64,000 nucleotides of DNA from Anaerolineaceae bacterium (GTDB taxonomy: Bacteria; Chloroflexota; Anaerolineae; Anaerolineales; Anaerolineaceae): contig DUMZ01000005.1 in NCBI GenBank assembly GCA_012839565.1, positions 124,001-188,000 of the forward strand, written 5' to 3'. The notes beneath the pieces are model-generated. The model did not search any database, was not told where the DNA came from, and saw only the letters and a program-made list of their open reading frames with translations. Position numbers and translations under genes: made by a program. The number at the start of each line of letters is the position of its first letter. Positions within the stretch are counted from its first letter, which is position 1. This document shows, piece after piece, positions 17,587 through 27,011 of this stretch.

Positions 17587-18071
17587 TGGAAGACGTTTTT
17601 CTGGGCATCGGTTCGAACCTTGGTGACCGTGAAGAAAACCTGGCGCAAGCGCGCGATTCAATTGAAAGCTTCGCGCGAATAGAAGCTGTTTCGCCTGTAT
17701 ATGAAACCGATGCCTGGGGTTTTGAAGACCAGCCAGCTTTTTTAAATCAAGTTATACACATAAAAACCTCTCTCTCACCACAAGCTCTGCTTAATCGGAT
17801 AAAACGCATTGAAAAAGATCTCGGGCGAAAGAAAAGTTTTCGCTGGGGTCCGCGTCTAATTGATATAGACATTTTATTTTTTGCTGATTACATTATCGAA
17901 AGCGCTTCGCTTACCATTCCCCACAAAGAACTTCACAAACGCGCCTTCGTTTTGGTGCCTTTGGCTGACATCGCGCCAGATTTTGTGCACCCGGTGTTCA
18001 ATCAAACAGTTTCGGCACTTCGCGATACCTTAGCCGACCTGGAAGGGATAAGATTATGGAAATCCTCTTAG
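17586..18071 (+). CDS. folK: 2-amino-4-hydroxy-6-hydroxymethyldihydropteridine pyrophosphokinase
   Basis: HPPK of the folate pathway: it transfers pyrophosphate from ATP to hydroxymethyl-dihydropterin. At 161 residues it is complete. It has GIGSNLGDREENL at the N terminus, the FLNQV substrate segment, and the signature R-WGPRLIDIDILF with its two metal-binding Asp residues. IPHKELHKRAFVLVPL is also present. folP and folB are not nearby. It overlaps hom by one base and the next gene by 16 bases, so all three are probably translated from one mRNA. Confidence 0.95.
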   Translation: MEDVFLGIGSNLGDREENLAQARDSIESFARIEAVSPVYETDAWGFEDQPAFLNQVIHIKTSLSPQALLNRIKRIEKDLGRKKSFRWGPRLIDIDILFFADYIIESASLTIPHKELHKRAFVLVPLADIAPDFVHPVFNQTVSALRDTLADLEGIRLWKSS

Positions 18072-19909
18072 TTTTACGAACAATTCTCGCATATATCGCG
18101 GTTCTTTTGCCTGGACTGGCATTTTGGGCATGGTTCCACAATGATGAAGACGACCCCGCGCAAAGTCTGGCACAAATCTTGGGCATCAGCTTTAGCGTGA
18201 TTGCGCTTGGTGCTTTGGTATTTCATCATATTGGCTTGCGTGTCAATGGTTGGGTCCTGGGGATTTTCCTGGCAATTTGCCTGGTCTTGGCTGTTATTGG
18301 CATCATCAAAACTAAACCAAAATTCGTTTGGTGGCATTGGCTCATCATGGCAGGCATTTTAGGTGGATTCATCTATTGGCGCCTTTGGCAAGCGCGGTCG
18401 CTCGTCCTGCCAAACTGGGTCGACTCACAACACCATGTGCTCATCATTCGCAAGTTCATTGAAGCAGGCGGACTGCCAGCCAGCCTTGAACCCTATCTAC
18501 CGGGTCCTTTCTATTACCACTTCTCGTTTCACAGTGTCGTCGCTTATTTTGCCAGCATCAGTGGACAAAACCCCGCCCTGGCAACGCTCATTTTTGGGCA
18601 AGTGCTCAACGCGCTGATTGGGCTGGGTGTTTACACCCTTACCAAAAGTCTCGCCAAAGACTGGCGTCCGGCACTTATTGCGGCTATATTCGTCACCTTT
18701 GTTACCAAAATGCCTGGTTATTACCTGACCTGGGGTCGCTACACCTTGCTCACGGGTACTTTCCTTTTGGCTTTGGCAATGGCTTTTGCCTATAAGATTT
18801 ATTCGGGTGAAAGAAACACGGGGAACACGGTAACGCTTGGATTGCTCACAGCCGGCGCGCTCTTAAGCCACTATCTCATTGCCTTTATGTTGGCACTGTT
18901 TCTGGTGATTCTTGGCTTCGCCTGGATTATTGATAGCATAAAAGCAAAACAGTGGGATTTCAAAATACTCTTATCCTTGCTCATTCCTGCTTTGTCGGGT
19001 CTTGTGGTCAGTCTGCCATGGTATTTGCATGTTCTGGCACTTTCCAAAGGCCGCTATTCGGTTGGCATCAGCGCTACCCGAGGCCACTTTTTACCCAAAC
19101 CAGAAGATTGGTCATACATTACGTATGTTTTAGGCCCAGTCGCGGCGTATGCGCTCATCGCGCTGGCACTCATCGGCTTAGTTGTCGCATTTTGCAAGTC
19201 GGAATATCGCAAAATAGCGTTTTGGTCGCTGATTATCACGCTATTCACTATCCCAACAGGCATTGAATTTATGGGCTTCCGCGGTGACTATTTTGCTCTG
19301 ATTACTTTTATACCGATTACCATATTGAGTGCTTTACTTGTATTTTGGGTCGCTGAAGCCATACAAAAACGAACTTCGCATGAAAAGTTTGCCAACATTT
19401 TTCTTGTAGTCGTCACACTCACCATGTTCTTTTGGGGCATAGGTCAGAATAAAAAGGCCATCAATAGTTCCACTGTCATCGCCATACAAGATGACGTGGA
19501 AGCTATGAACTGGATAAATGAGAATCTGCCCGAAGACGCCCGTTTTTATGTAAACATGATTTACTGGGGCTATGGTGTCTCGCGCGGTGTTGATGGCGGT
19601 GGTTGGTTGTTACCTTATACGGGGCGATTTAGTGTCGCGCCAACAACTTTCTATCCCTACGGAATGGAAGCTGAAGACGTCATACTGTGGCAATCGTGGG
19701 GCACACGCGCTTCACAAATAACAGAATGTGATGAATCTTTCTATAGTTTGCTGGCTGACGCTGACCTAAACTATATCTACGTGCGCGATGGTGTTCGTCC
19801 TAATAACCAGGAAAATGTCGCCGGCATTCAAAGCCAAACCCTGCTTGCCTGCCCAGGTATTACCCAGCTTTATCAAAACGACAGCGTTAGCATTTGGAAA
19901 CTGGATTAA
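18056..19909 (+). CDS. Large polytopic membrane protein, GT-C glycosyltransferase-like
   Basis: A 617-residue protein with about 13 membrane segments and a soluble C-terminal domain of roughly 120 residues. The first long external loop has a conserved-looking WVDSQHHVLIIRKFIEAGG, then LPGPFYYHFSFHS. This Asp/His-rich loop behind the early helices is typical of GT-C type sugar transferases that use lipid-linked donors. The C-terminal part (MNWINENLPEDARFYVN onward) resembles the lumenal domain of such enzymes. The exact family is not recognised; a glycan-related role is inferred. AAGGGA lies upstream of the ATG, inside folK. Confidence 0.65.
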   Translation: MEILLVLRTILAYIAVLLPGLAFWAWFHNDEDDPAQSLAQILGISFSVIALGALVFHHIGLRVNGWVLGIFLAICLVLAVIGIIKTKPKFVWWHWLIMAGILGGFIYWRLWQARSLVLPNWVDSQHHVLIIRKFIEAGGLPASLEPYLPGPFYYHFSFHSVVAYFASISGQNPALATLIFGQVLNALIGLGVYTLTKSLAKDWRPALIAAIFVTFVTKMPGYYLTWGRYTLLTGTFLLALAMAFAYKIYSGERNTGNTVTLGLLTAGALLSHYLIAFMLALFLVILGFAWIIDSIKAKQWDFKILLSLLIPALSGLVVSLPWYLHVLALSKGRYSVGISATRGHFLPKPEDWSYITYVLGPVAAYALIALALIGLVVAFCKSEYRKIAFWSLIITLFTIPTGIEFMGFRGDYFALITFIPITILSALLVFWVAEAIQKRTSHEKFANIFLVVVTLTMFFWGIGQNKKAINSSTVIAIQDDVEAMNWINENLPEDARFYVNMIYWGYGVSRGVDGGGWLLPYTGRFSVAPTTFYPYGMEAEDVILWQSWGTRASQITECDESFYSLLADADLNYIYVRDGVRPNNQENVAGIQSQTLLACPGITQLYQNDSVSIWKLD

Positions 19910-19930
19910 CGACGAGATAAATAAACCTGA

Positions 19931-20830
19931 TTATTTGCTTACAGGCTGGTCTGCCTGTTTAGTGCGCAAACCATCCCGAATGCCTTGCCAATAGGCTTTT
20001 AAGGCTTCGGGTTTTCTTTTTAATAGCAGACGGAAAGTCCACAAGCCGATGCTTATTAGCCTATGCGCCCAAAGTGGAACAGCGTTCCACCATCTTGTGG
20101 CGCGTTTGCTATAGCGCATCAATGAGCGTGCCGACCAATAGCGTTCATTCGGGTTCAAATAGCCCCCACTGCTTTGGGCTTCCTTGTGCAACAATTTCGC
20201 GCTGGGCACGACACCCACACAAGTTTTCGCCTCAAGCGCGCGCGCCATGAGATCCAGGTCTTCATAATACATGAAATAAGCCTCATCAAAGAGGCCCAGG
20301 CTTTTCAAAGCGTGCCGGCTAAACAAAAGGCAACAACCCGTCAAAAAAGTCCTTTTGACAAGTTCTGCAGGTGGATTTTTGCGATGATGCGCATCAAGTG
20401 GCAAGCCAATTAGTTTGCATATATCGCCCCCTGCCGACCACACTTCATCAGGTTCTGCATAGTAATAAATCAAAGGTGCTGAGATTTCAAAACCAGCTTT
20501 TTGACTTCCTTCTATGAGTGCTTTCAAAAAATGAGCGTCCGCCACCGTATCGTTATTGATGACCAAAACATAATCCGCGCCTAATTCCAGCGCGCGTCGA
20601 ATACCCACATTTGCCCCCGCCCCAAAGCCCAAGTTAGCTCCAGTATCGATTACCTCAATATCATTGTACGGGTTCTGAGAAATAAAAGATGGCTCTTCGT
20701 CAGAGCCATTTTCTACAACGATAATTTGATTTAAAACAAGTGTTTGCTTTTTTAGAGACTGCAGGCAAGCGATAGTATCCCCGGAACGGTTCCAATTAAC
20801 CGTCACCGCGATAACAACTGGCGCTTTCAC
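19931..20830 (-). CDS. GT2 family glycosyltransferase (rhamnosyltransferase-like)
   Basis: A 299-residue cytoplasmic glycosyltransferase of the GT-A fold. The opening VIAVTVNWNRSGDTIACLQSL, then VVENGSDEE, GANLGFGAGANVGIRRAL and the metal site VLVINNDTVAD match GT2 enzymes. The acceptor region TFLTGCCLLFSRHALKSLGLFDEAYFMYYEDLDL is the pattern of rhamnosyl- and galactofuranosyl-type transferases. It probably builds a surface polysaccharide. It converges on the membrane protein gene, with 21 bp between the stops. The lipoprotein gene 27 bp upstream may be co-transcribed. Confidence 0.9.
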   Translation of the reverse strand: MKAPVVIAVTVNWNRSGDTIACLQSLKKQTLVLNQIIVVENGSDEEPSFISQNPYNDIEVIDTGANLGFGAGANVGIRRALELGADYVLVINNDTVADAHFLKALIEGSQKAGFEISAPLIYYYAEPDEVWSAGGDICKLIGLPLDAHHRKNPPAELVKRTFLTGCCLLFSRHALKSLGLFDEAYFMYYEDLDLMARALEAKTCVGVVPSAKLLHKEAQSSGGYLNPNERYWSARSLMRYSKRATRWWNAVPLWAHRLISIGLWTFRLLLKRKPEALKAYWQGIRDGLRTKQADQPVSK

Positions 20831-20856
20831 CTCAAAACCAATGTCCTGCTTTTGGG

Positions 20857-21357
20857 CTAGGGGACGACAATCGTTCCCATATCCAGCGTTTCATTTGCCA
20901 CAGCATTCACCCACAGATAATCCATTGTGTCATCGGTCTTGCCATTATCAATGAATATAGGATTCCCGCCCGGCACAAAAAGCAAAATGACATACTGACC
21001 TTCCGGGACATTTTGGAAGTAGAAGAAGCCATTGTCATCAACCTTTGCCTGTGGGCTTGTAACGTGGGAAAATGAGAAATAGACAGGTAAATCTGGTTGG
21101 CCAGCTGTAATATTAGCTGCCAAAAAGACACTGTTTTCCGGAGCTTTATTAGTTCCTTCTTTGATTATCCGACCGTGGACAACAGCAAACTCAGAGCTTG
21201 GTGTTGGTATCTCAAAAGATGAAACCGGCTCAGTTGTCGGCTCATTCTCAAGCACATCACCAGTCTTACCTGGTAGTTTCTTATTACAAGCACTAAGCAA
21301 CGTCATGGAAATCAAAACAAAAATGAGTAATACATTTAAATATTTTTTTCTCTTCAT
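20857..21357 (-). CDS. Lipoprotein with carboxypeptidase-regulatory-like beta domain
   Basis: A secreted lipoprotein of about 166 residues with lipobox LLSAC. After an acidic linker there is a domain of about 100 residues: VVHGRIIKEGTNKAPENSVF, then VDDNGFFYFQNVPEGQYVILLF. This has the 'G-x-F-x-F-x-x-V-P-x-G-x-Y' pattern of carboxypeptidase-regulatory-like (prealbumin-like) folds. The function is unknown. A TATAAT on the minus strand (complement of 21365-21370) lies so close that transcription should begin near the ATG at 21357. A second ATG two codons upstream (21363) would lie before that start point. Confidence 0.75.
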   Translation of the reverse strand: MKRKKYLNVLLIFVLISMTLLSACNKKLPGKTGDVLENEPTTEPVSSFEIPTPSSEFAVVHGRIIKEGTNKAPENSVFLAANITAGQPDLPVYFSFSHVTSPQAKVDDNGFFYFQNVPEGQYVILLFVPGGNPIFIDNGKTDDTMDYLWVNAVANETLDMGTIVVP

Positions 21358-21575
21358 GAACATTATTATAATCTATAGACCATTTTCGTGAAAGAAAAAG
21401 ATCAGAACAAGATTCATTTCATTGAATTATCATGCAAGCTTTTTTATAACTTATTTGAGCTGTTTATTATCTAAAAACGAAACTGATACTAGTTGACTAT
21501 CTGTACTATAGTGTCAAACAAGATAATTAAATACAGCAACAAACTTTCCAAATTGGGCAGTTTTACATTTTAAAG

Positions 21576-21611
21576 AAAAAGAGGCTGTCCTCTAATTGAC
21601 AACCTCTTTTT
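21576..21611 (-). terminator. Bidirectional terminator after the secreted repeat protein
   Basis: Outer arms AAAAAGAGG and CCTCTTTTT with inner arms TGTC and GACA form an interrupted hairpin, T-rich on both strands. It ends the minus-strand gene that stops at 21631. Confidence 0.75.
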
Positions 21612-21630
21612 GTAAGTATTTGCTTAAATC

Positions 21631-22974
21631 TTAGTCAACAAGGAATGCTTCGGAAACAAGCAAGCTGTCAACACCAACGCCAGGACCAACTTGGTTGAGG
21701 ACACCGATGACGGTTCCTGCGGTTGTACAAACTGCGCCACCGACAAATTTGTCAGCGATGAGACCATTATGGGTCATAGTCCAGGCACCATTGGCAGGAA
21801 TAGCGGGGCTTTCAATTGTTTTCACGACTGTACCAGCTTGGGTAATTTCACACACAACGCCACCTGCGGGGATTTCAGCGCCACCAACATTGACGATGCT
21901 CCAGCCAGTGAAGTAACCGTAGTTGCGGTCCATAATCAAGGGGAAGATCACTTTACCTTTACCAGCAGCAGGATCGAAAGCGTTGTAGGAACCACCCTTA
22001 GATTCTGCGATATTGAGTTGGTTAACAACAGCCACGAGGGATTGTGACTGTGAGTTTACGGTCACAGCAGCGGAACCAACAAATTGTTCTACCACACAAG
22101 TTGAATCTTCAGCAGTGCCTGCAAAAGCAGCAAGACCGAATGTAGCAGACTCGCCAGCAGGAATAGTTTGGGTTTCTGTACAAGCAGTTCCAGTAATACC
22201 GGGTGTATATGAAACCGTAACGTCAGTTGCCATACCGCCAGCGTTCTGGATTTGGATACCAGTGATGTAACCATAGTTGTTTGCCTGGAAGAGAGGCATG
22301 ATGGGATAAACAGCACCAAGACCAAAACCGTTGTAGGTCAAGAGAGTGGGACCAGTTTGAGCAACAGTCACAGCAATATTTTGATCTGCGGTCAAGATTG
22401 CGGAAAATACTTTGCCAGCATGTGCTTCGGCGGTTTGTTTGACGGCCTTGGAAGCGCCGGGTTTGATACCGGTCAATTGAACGGTAAGACCATCGCTATA
22501 GACAACGTCAACAGTTGCATCGGCTTCGCCAAGATTCTGGACATAGAAGAAAGTATCGTAACCGTGGTTGCCTTTCATCAAGGTGGGCAGGTAAACAGTT
22601 GGTGAACCTGCGCTGAAAGCACTGAACGCACCATAGGTAACTGGGGTGTTACCAGCTTGGAGACCAACCAAGTTTGAGAGACCAGCGGTGGGAACGTTTG
22701 AAGCCACAACAACACTACCATCAAAACCAGAAGCGATTGGCATGGTGCTTTGGTAGAAGTTTACTGATTCATTAGCAGCGATAGCTTGGTCAGCTGTACC
22801 AACAACAAAACCTTGAAGGTTGAAGAAAGTTAAGGTAAGAAGACCATCTGTATCAGCAAGGTTTTGAATTTGGATACCAGATTCATAACCAGCAGGTGCA
22901 GCTTGCGCACCGGAAACTGGCAGGATAACCAGTACGAGTGCGATTGCCATTAAGATTGAGAAAAATTTTTTCAT
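21631..22974 (-). CDS. Secreted surface protein with four tandem repeats
   Basis: A 447-residue secreted protein. The signal peptide is classic: Lys-Lys, a hydrophobic core, and an AQAAPAG cleavage region near residue 26. The mature part has four repeats of about 100-110 residues. They start near residues 29, 137, 236 and 347 and are headed by YESGIQIQN, YDTFFYVQN, YGYITGIQIQN and YGYFTGWSIVN. Each continues with a beta-rich stretch and a 'PAGES/PGAS' step. No anchor is visible. The strong promoter, good Shine-Dalgarno (AAAGGAG) and own terminator suggest high expression, so a surface-layer or coat protein is possible. The family name is not recognised. Confidence 0.8.
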   Translation of the reverse strand: MKKFFSILMAIALVLVILPVSGAQAAPAGYESGIQIQNLADTDGLLTLTFFNLQGFVVGTADQAIAANESVNFYQSTMPIASGFDGSVVVASNVPTAGLSNLVGLQAGNTPVTYGAFSAFSAGSPTVYLPTLMKGNHGYDTFFYVQNLGEADATVDVVYSDGLTVQLTGIKPGASKAVKQTAEAHAGKVFSAILTADQNIAVTVAQTGPTLLTYNGFGLGAVYPIMPLFQANNYGYITGIQIQNAGGMATDVTVSYTPGITGTACTETQTIPAGESATFGLAAFAGTAEDSTCVVEQFVGSAAVTVNSQSQSLVAVVNQLNIAESKGGSYNAFDPAAGKGKVIFPLIMDRNYGYFTGWSIVNVGGAEIPAGGVVCEITQAGTVVKTIESPAIPANGAWTMTHNGLIADKFVGGAVCTTAGTVIGVLNQVGPGVGVDSLLVSEAFLVD

Positions 22975-23007
22975 TTGAGTTAACTCCTTTTTGTAGTTTA
23001 TGCCAAG

Positions 23008-23036
23008 AGTATAGCCTCATCATCCCCCACTTTCAA
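23008..23036 (-). promoter_or_regulatory. Strong sigma-70-type promoter of the secreted repeat protein
   Basis: On the minus strand, TTGAAA (complement of 23031-23036) and TATACT (complement of 23008-23013) are separated by exactly 17 bp. AAAGGAG follows just before the ATG at 22974. This is the best-formed promoter in the window. Confidence 0.8.
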
Positions 23037-23114
23037 TAATACCTTGGGCTTATTTCCCCGAAACATACCAATTTTGCATTAACCCAAAAGAACTATTTCC
23101 GATTTTCATCGAGT

Positions 23115-23149
23115 AAAAAACGCCGTGGAGGTCGTCCACGGCGTTTTTT
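23115..23149 (-). terminator. Terminator of the kor operon
   Basis: A perfect 15-bp stem of AAAAAACGCCGTGGA and its complement with a 5-nt loop has six T residues on either strand. It lies just after the korC stop and before the promoter of the secreted protein gene. Confidence 0.9.
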
Positions 23150-23163
23150 AAACAAAACTTCCG

Positions 23164-23700
23164 CTAAAGTTTATACTCTGCGCCACGGCGCATTGCTTCA
23201 ATGTTTAAGGGAACAAATTTTTTGAGTTTTCCGCCAGTATTGACTTCCAGCGATTTCTCAATCGCGCCTTCTGGTAATATCTGCAGGTTCGCTTCAAGCG
23301 CGCCTAAAAGCACCATATTCGCCGCGCGTTCGTTTCCAATCTCGCGCGCGATGGTATTGGCAGGCACCATCACGATATTGATGTCTGCACGGGCAGGAAC
23401 TCTGTTTACAAGGTCTTCATTGACAATTAACCAACCACCGCTTTTGACCATAGGTTCGTATTTATCCAATGAAGGTAAGTTCATGGCGATAACAGCTGTT
23501 GGATGAAGTGAAGTTGGCGAGCCAATTTCATCATCTGAAATTACAACGGTGCAGTTTGCTGTACCACCACGCATTTCGGGTCCGTAAGAGGGCAACCAGG
23601 TTACATGTCTGCCTTCGTCCATGCCACCGTATGCCAACACTTGTCCAGCATACAATGTACCTTGACCACCAAATCCAGCAATGATTACTTCATATTGCAT
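23164..23700 (-). CDS. korC: 2-oxoacid:ferredoxin oxidoreductase gamma subunit
   Basis: The gamma subunit (178 residues) of a CoA-dependent 2-oxoacid:ferredoxin oxidoreductase. It has the nucleotide-like N terminus EVIIAGFGGQGTLYAGQVLAY, then SYGPEMRGGTANC, VVISDDEIGSP, and ALEANLQILPEGAIE. It completes the four-subunit enzyme with the korD, korA and korB products. The gene begins one base after korB stops, so translation is coupled. The enzyme links an oxidised 2-oxoacid to reduced ferredoxin, fitting an anaerobe. Substrate assignment (2-oxoglutarate versus branched-chain 2-oxoacid) cannot be settled from the sequence. Confidence 0.9.
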   Translation of the reverse strand: MQYEVIIAGFGGQGTLYAGQVLAYGGMDEGRHVTWLPSYGPEMRGGTANCTVVISDDEIGSPTSLHPTAVIAMNLPSLDKYEPMVKSGGWLIVNEDLVNRVPARADINIVMVPANTIAREIGNERAANMVLLGALEANLQILPEGAIEKSLEVNTGGKLKKFVPLNIEAMRRGAEYKL

Positions 23701-23701
23701 C

Positions 23702-24484
23702 TTACCTGACCTCCTTCATGACGCGTTCGGCTTCTTCTGAAACCTTGAAATCGCCCACTGGGTAATAAGGCAACATATGATCTTTGAGCCATTCGCGCGA
23801 TTTTGGCGCGTTCAAGCCCCAGTTTGTCGGGCAAATAGAAAGAAATTCGACCATCGAGAACCCTAATCCAGCTTTTTGAATTTCAAAGGCTGTTCGGATG
23901 GCTCTTTTAGCATTGCGAATGCTGCGGGCATCGTGCAAACTACGACGCACGACATAGCTGGCACCATCAAGTGTTGCCAACATCTCAGCGGTACGGATAG
24001 GATAACCCTGAGTTTCCACATCACGGCCTAAAGGTGATGAGCTTGTCTTTTGTCCAGGCAGTGTCGTGGGTGCCATCTGACCACCGGTCATACCGTAGTT
24101 GGTATTGTTGATGAAGAAGATTGTAATCTGTTCACCACGTGCGGCAGCTGCCACGGTTTCGCCCATACCCATTGAAGCCAGGTCACCGTCACCTTGATAG
24201 GTGAAAACCAGGCGATCGGGCAGAGTACGCTTGATGCCGGTTGCCATCGCAGGTGCACGGCCATGTGCAGCTTCTACAAAATCAAAATCAAAATAATTGT
24301 AGGCAAACACCGCACACCCAACCGGTGCCACACCGATTGTGTTGCGTAATTCGCCCATTTCTTCAAGCACTTCAGCGATTAAGCGATGTGCCACGCCATG
24401 AGTACAACCAGGGCAATAGTGTGTTGTAACGTCGGTTAGACCTATCGGGCGTTGATAAACAACTTTTACATCAGTATCAGTCAT
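23702..24484 (-). CDS. korB: 2-oxoacid:ferredoxin oxidoreductase beta subunit (TPP-binding)
   Basis: The thiamine pyrophosphate-binding subunit, 260 residues. The TPP motif is [17 protein letters not shown] ending in [11 protein letters not shown]. An N-terminal [14 protein letters not shown] provides the cysteines seen in this family. The later [17 protein letters not shown] segment is also typical. It catalyses decarboxylation of the 2-oxoacid and passes electrons to the ferredoxin-like subunit. It starts one base after korA stops. Its length fits KorB-type proteins better than the longer pyruvate-specific ones. Confidence 0.92.
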   Translation of the reverse strand: MTDTDVKVVYQRPIGLTDVTTHYCPGCTHGVAHRLIAEVLEEMGELRNTIGVAPVGCAVFAYNYFDFDFVEAAHGRAPAMATGIKRTLPDRLVFTYQGDGDLASMGMGETVAAAARGEQITIFFINNTNYGMTGGQMAPTTLPGQKTSSSPLGRDVETQGYPIRTAEMLATLDGASYVVRRSLHDARSIRNAKRAIRTAFEIQKAGLGFSMVEFLSICPTNWGLNAPKSREWLKDHMLPYYPVGDFKVSEEAERVMKEVR

Positions 24485-24485
24485 C

Positions 24486-25610
24486 TTATGCTCCTTGTCC
24501 TATTGTTTCACGCATGAGTTCAAGCCATTTGGCACGGCCATCCAACTCGGGTCCAGCGTCGCTGTTAACCATTTCATCAATAGCTTGGCTAATCTCATCT
24601 GGATAAGGCACCATACCACCCATACGGCCATAAAAATGCACTGGCGCGCGTCTGGCAACAATTGAGACAACATCATCTAACATTTGGCCATTGTTCATTT
24701 CGACAACCAAAAAGCCTTTGGCTTGCTCAGCGAGTTTATCAAGTACTTCTGTCGGGTAAGGCGAAAGGCTTACTGGGCGCAACAGACCAATCTTGATGCC
24801 TTTCTCACGGGCCTCACGCACAGCAGTTAGCGCGATACGTCCACAAGTACCAAAACCAACCACAACGTACTCCGCATCATCCAGGTAATAGCCTTGGTAG
24901 CGGACTTCATTGCGGGTAATTTCCTCCCATTTGCTCATCTGGCGAATGTTCAGCCGTTCTTGCGTGGGTGCATCAATATTGATGGACGTCAGGAAGCGCT
25001 TCTCGCGTCCTTCTTTGGGAGCGACCGCATAATCTGGCGATTCCATATTGACTGGTTTGAAGGGTGGCAGCACTGCAGGCTCCATCATCTGGCCCAGGAA
25101 ACCATCCATCAAAATGACAACCACGGTGCGATATTTCTCTGCTAAATAAAATGCTTCGCCGGTTAGGTCAATCGCTTCCTGTACTGAAGCGGGTGCCAAA
25201 ACGATGAGATGATACTCACCATGACCGCCACCATGCACAACTTGCGTGTAATCGGCTTGGCTGGGTGAAATATTTCCCAAGCCAGGGCCACCACGCATGA
25301 CATCAACCAATACAGCTGGTACCTCTGTACCATAAATATATGAAATACCTTCGCACATCAGGCTAACACCAGGACTTGAACTTGAACTCATGGTGCGCAG
25401 TCCGGTACAAGCCGCGCCATAAACCATATTGATTGCGCCAAGTTCGCTTTCAGCTTGCACAAAAGCGCGACCAAGTTCGGGCATTCGCGCGGAAAGATAC
25501 TCTAAAAGTTCAGTTTGGGGGGTGATAGGATAGCCAAAGTAAGAAACCAGTCCGGCTCTTACCGCAGCTTCAGCAACCGCCACATTCCCTTTAATCATTT
25601 CTTTTGCCAT
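24486..25610 (-). CDS. korA: 2-oxoacid:ferredoxin oxidoreductase alpha subunit
   Basis: The alpha subunit, 374 residues, which carries the pyrimidine-binding half of the TPP site and the CoA region. It shows [53 protein letters not shown], and [16 protein letters not shown], all characteristic. The C-terminal transketolase-like part has [18 protein letters not shown] and [11 protein letters not shown]. The order korD-korA-korB-korC matches 2-oxoglutarate and branched-chain 2-oxoacid (Vor-type) operons. It starts 2 bp after korD stops. Confidence 0.92.
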   Translation of the reverse strand: MAKEMIKGNVAVAEAAVRAGLVSYFGYPITPQTELLEYLSARMPELGRAFVQAESELGAINMVYGAACTGLRTMSSSSSPGVSLMCEGISYIYGTEVPAVLVDVMRGGPGLGNISPSQADYTQVVHGGGHGEYHLIVLAPASVQEAIDLTGEAFYLAEKYRTVVVILMDGFLGQMMEPAVLPPFKPVNMESPDYAVAPKEGREKRFLTSINIDAPTQERLNIRQMSKWEEITRNEVRYQGYYLDDAEYVVVGFGTCGRIALTAVREAREKGIKIGLLRPVSLSPYPTEVLDKLAEQAKGFLVVEMNNGQMLDDVVSIVARRAPVHFYGRMGGMVPYPDEISQAIDEMVNSDAGPELDGRAKWLELMRETIGQGA

Positions 25611-25612
25611 GA

Positions 25613-25864
25613 TTATTCTGTTCCTTTCTCTTCAAATCCGGGCGGTGTGCCACGATAGACAGTTATCGCTGCGTCTGGACAGACAGTGGCACAAATACCA
25701 CAAGCGATACACTTTTCCGGGTGAGCCATATAAGCTGGATGATAGCCTTTGATGCTCAGGCGGCTCATGTCGAGTGCTAAGACCTTTTGCGGGCAATCAG
25801 CGATACACGTTTCACAAGCCTTACAATACAAATCATTTATCTCAACCCATCCCTTTGGGGGCAT
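25613..25864 (-). CDS. korD: 2-oxoacid:ferredoxin oxidoreductase delta subunit (2x[4Fe-4S] ferredoxin)
   Basis: An 83-residue ferredoxin-like subunit with two cluster motifs: CKACETCIADCP and CIACGICATVCP. Each CxxCxxCxxxCP set holds one [4Fe-4S] cluster. It takes electrons from the TPP subunit and hands them to free ferredoxin. It heads the korDABC operon. A possible -10 TATACT for the operon is the complement of 25924-25929; a -35 box is not clear. Confidence 0.92.
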   Translation of the reverse strand: MPPKGWVEINDLYCKACETCIADCPQKVLALDMSRLSIKGYHPAYMAHPEKCIACGICATVCPDAAITVYRGTPPGFEEKGTE

Positions 25865-25963
25865 GCGTTACCTCCTAAAATACTAAAATTATTTTTCAGG
25901 ATCTTTCCAAGTAGGTAATAATAAGTATAACAGACCTTTAACGCTTTTAGGGCTTATTAAGAA

Positions 25964-26000
25964 AGGACAAAACCTGATTTTTTTGGGAAGGTTTTGTCCT
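25964..26000. repeat. Perfect 12-bp inverted repeat between korD and a methyltransferase gene
   Basis: AGGACAAAACCT (25964-25975) and AGGTTTTGTCCT (25989-26000) enclose a 13-base loop that itself contains a T-run. It lies downstream of the methyltransferase stop (minus strand) and upstream of the kor operon. Neither side has a convincing T-tail, so it may be a weak terminator or an operator. Confidence 0.5.
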
Positions 26001-26060
26001 GGTTAATTGTGTATTCTATTGTCCGTGTTTGCTCAATATTTAAGCAAAACAGTTTGCCAT

Positions 26061-27011
26061 CTATTTCGCTGTCTTGGTAAATACCATTGTCATATTCGCG
26101 CTTCGATTGAGTCTATCAGAAACAAAATAGAACGGGTAACTCAAAATGCGGAAGAAATACGAGTTGAAAAATTTTTGGAAGCGGTCTCGCTGAGCCTTTG
26201 TTTTGCCTTGAATTTTATGGCGATAATCAAACGAAAGTGCCGCAGAACCATGCCTTCCGGTGAAACTTCGCAATATCTTCTTTTTGAAACCATGCCTTTC
26301 AACCAAGCGTTGCAGCAGATTGGGATTATAAGCATAGTAATGTCTGGGCACATCCCAACCACACCAGGCTTCTTTAAAATAGGCTCGGTCCCATGAATTT
26401 GAATTGGGCAATGACAACAACAAAGTACCACCTGGCTTTATGATTTTATACATAACATCCAGTGTTTTTTCCGGGTCTTCTAAATGTTCAAAGACATCCC
26501 ACAACATAACCAAGTCAAAGAAATCATCTTCGAACAAGCCATCGACCAAATAGCCATGTTTAACGTCAAGTCCAAGCACTTCATTGGCATATTTAGAGGC
26601 ATAAGCAGATGGTTCTACGCCAAAAGCTTGCCAGTCACGGTCTTTCATACCTTTCAAAAAGTTCCCGCTTGCGCATCCGACGTCTAGGACCTTCCCGGTC
26701 GTTTGTCCGGTAGATTTAATCGCGAAATCACAACGTCGGGCAACACCATGTTCACGATCCCATTTCGCAATAGCATTACCTTCTTTGGAAACATCCTCAC
26801 TATAGGCAACATAATCTTCCGGGTAATAAAACTCTATTGCTTCACCTACGAGCTGTGGCATCGTATGCACAAAGCCACACCCGCCACATTCCCACAAAGA
26901 AAATTCGCCTTCGAGGTCGTGTAAATAATCCTTTGCAGAATAAAGAAAATGCCAATCCTGGCTCCCACAAATCAAACAAAGTTTTTGGGGTTTTTGATGA
27001 TCATAATTCAT
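26061..27011 (-). CDS. SAM-dependent methyltransferase with N-terminal zinc ribbon (paralog A)
   Basis: A 316-residue class I methyltransferase. Two CxxC pairs near the N terminus (CLICG and CGGCG) form a zinc ribbon of the type found in sugar C-methyltransferase relatives. The SAM-binding motif I is VLDVGCASGNFLKGM, motif II has FGVEPSAYA, and the post-motif WDVFEHLEDPEKTLD is typical. The C-terminal third (SWDRAYFKEAWCGWDVPRHYY onward) is Lys/Arg-rich. It closely resembles the gene at 32592-33554 along its whole length. AAAGGA precedes the ATG. A role in modifying a surface sugar or lipid-linked glycan is inferred from the family and from the paralog's neighbours. Confidence 0.88.
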   Translation of the reverse strand: MNYDHQKPQKLCLICGSQDWHFLYSAKDYLHDLEGEFSLWECGGCGFVHTMPQLVGEAIEFYYPEDYVAYSEDVSKEGNAIAKWDREHGVARRCDFAIKSTGQTTGKVLDVGCASGNFLKGMKDRDWQAFGVEPSAYASKYANEVLGLDVKHGYLVDGLFEDDFFDLVMLWDVFEHLEDPEKTLDVMYKIIKPGGTLLLSLPNSNSWDRAYFKEAWCGWDVPRHYYAYNPNLLQRLVERHGFKKKILRSFTGRHGSAALSFDYRHKIQGKTKAQRDRFQKFFNSYFFRILSYPFYFVSDRLNRSANMTMVFTKTAK

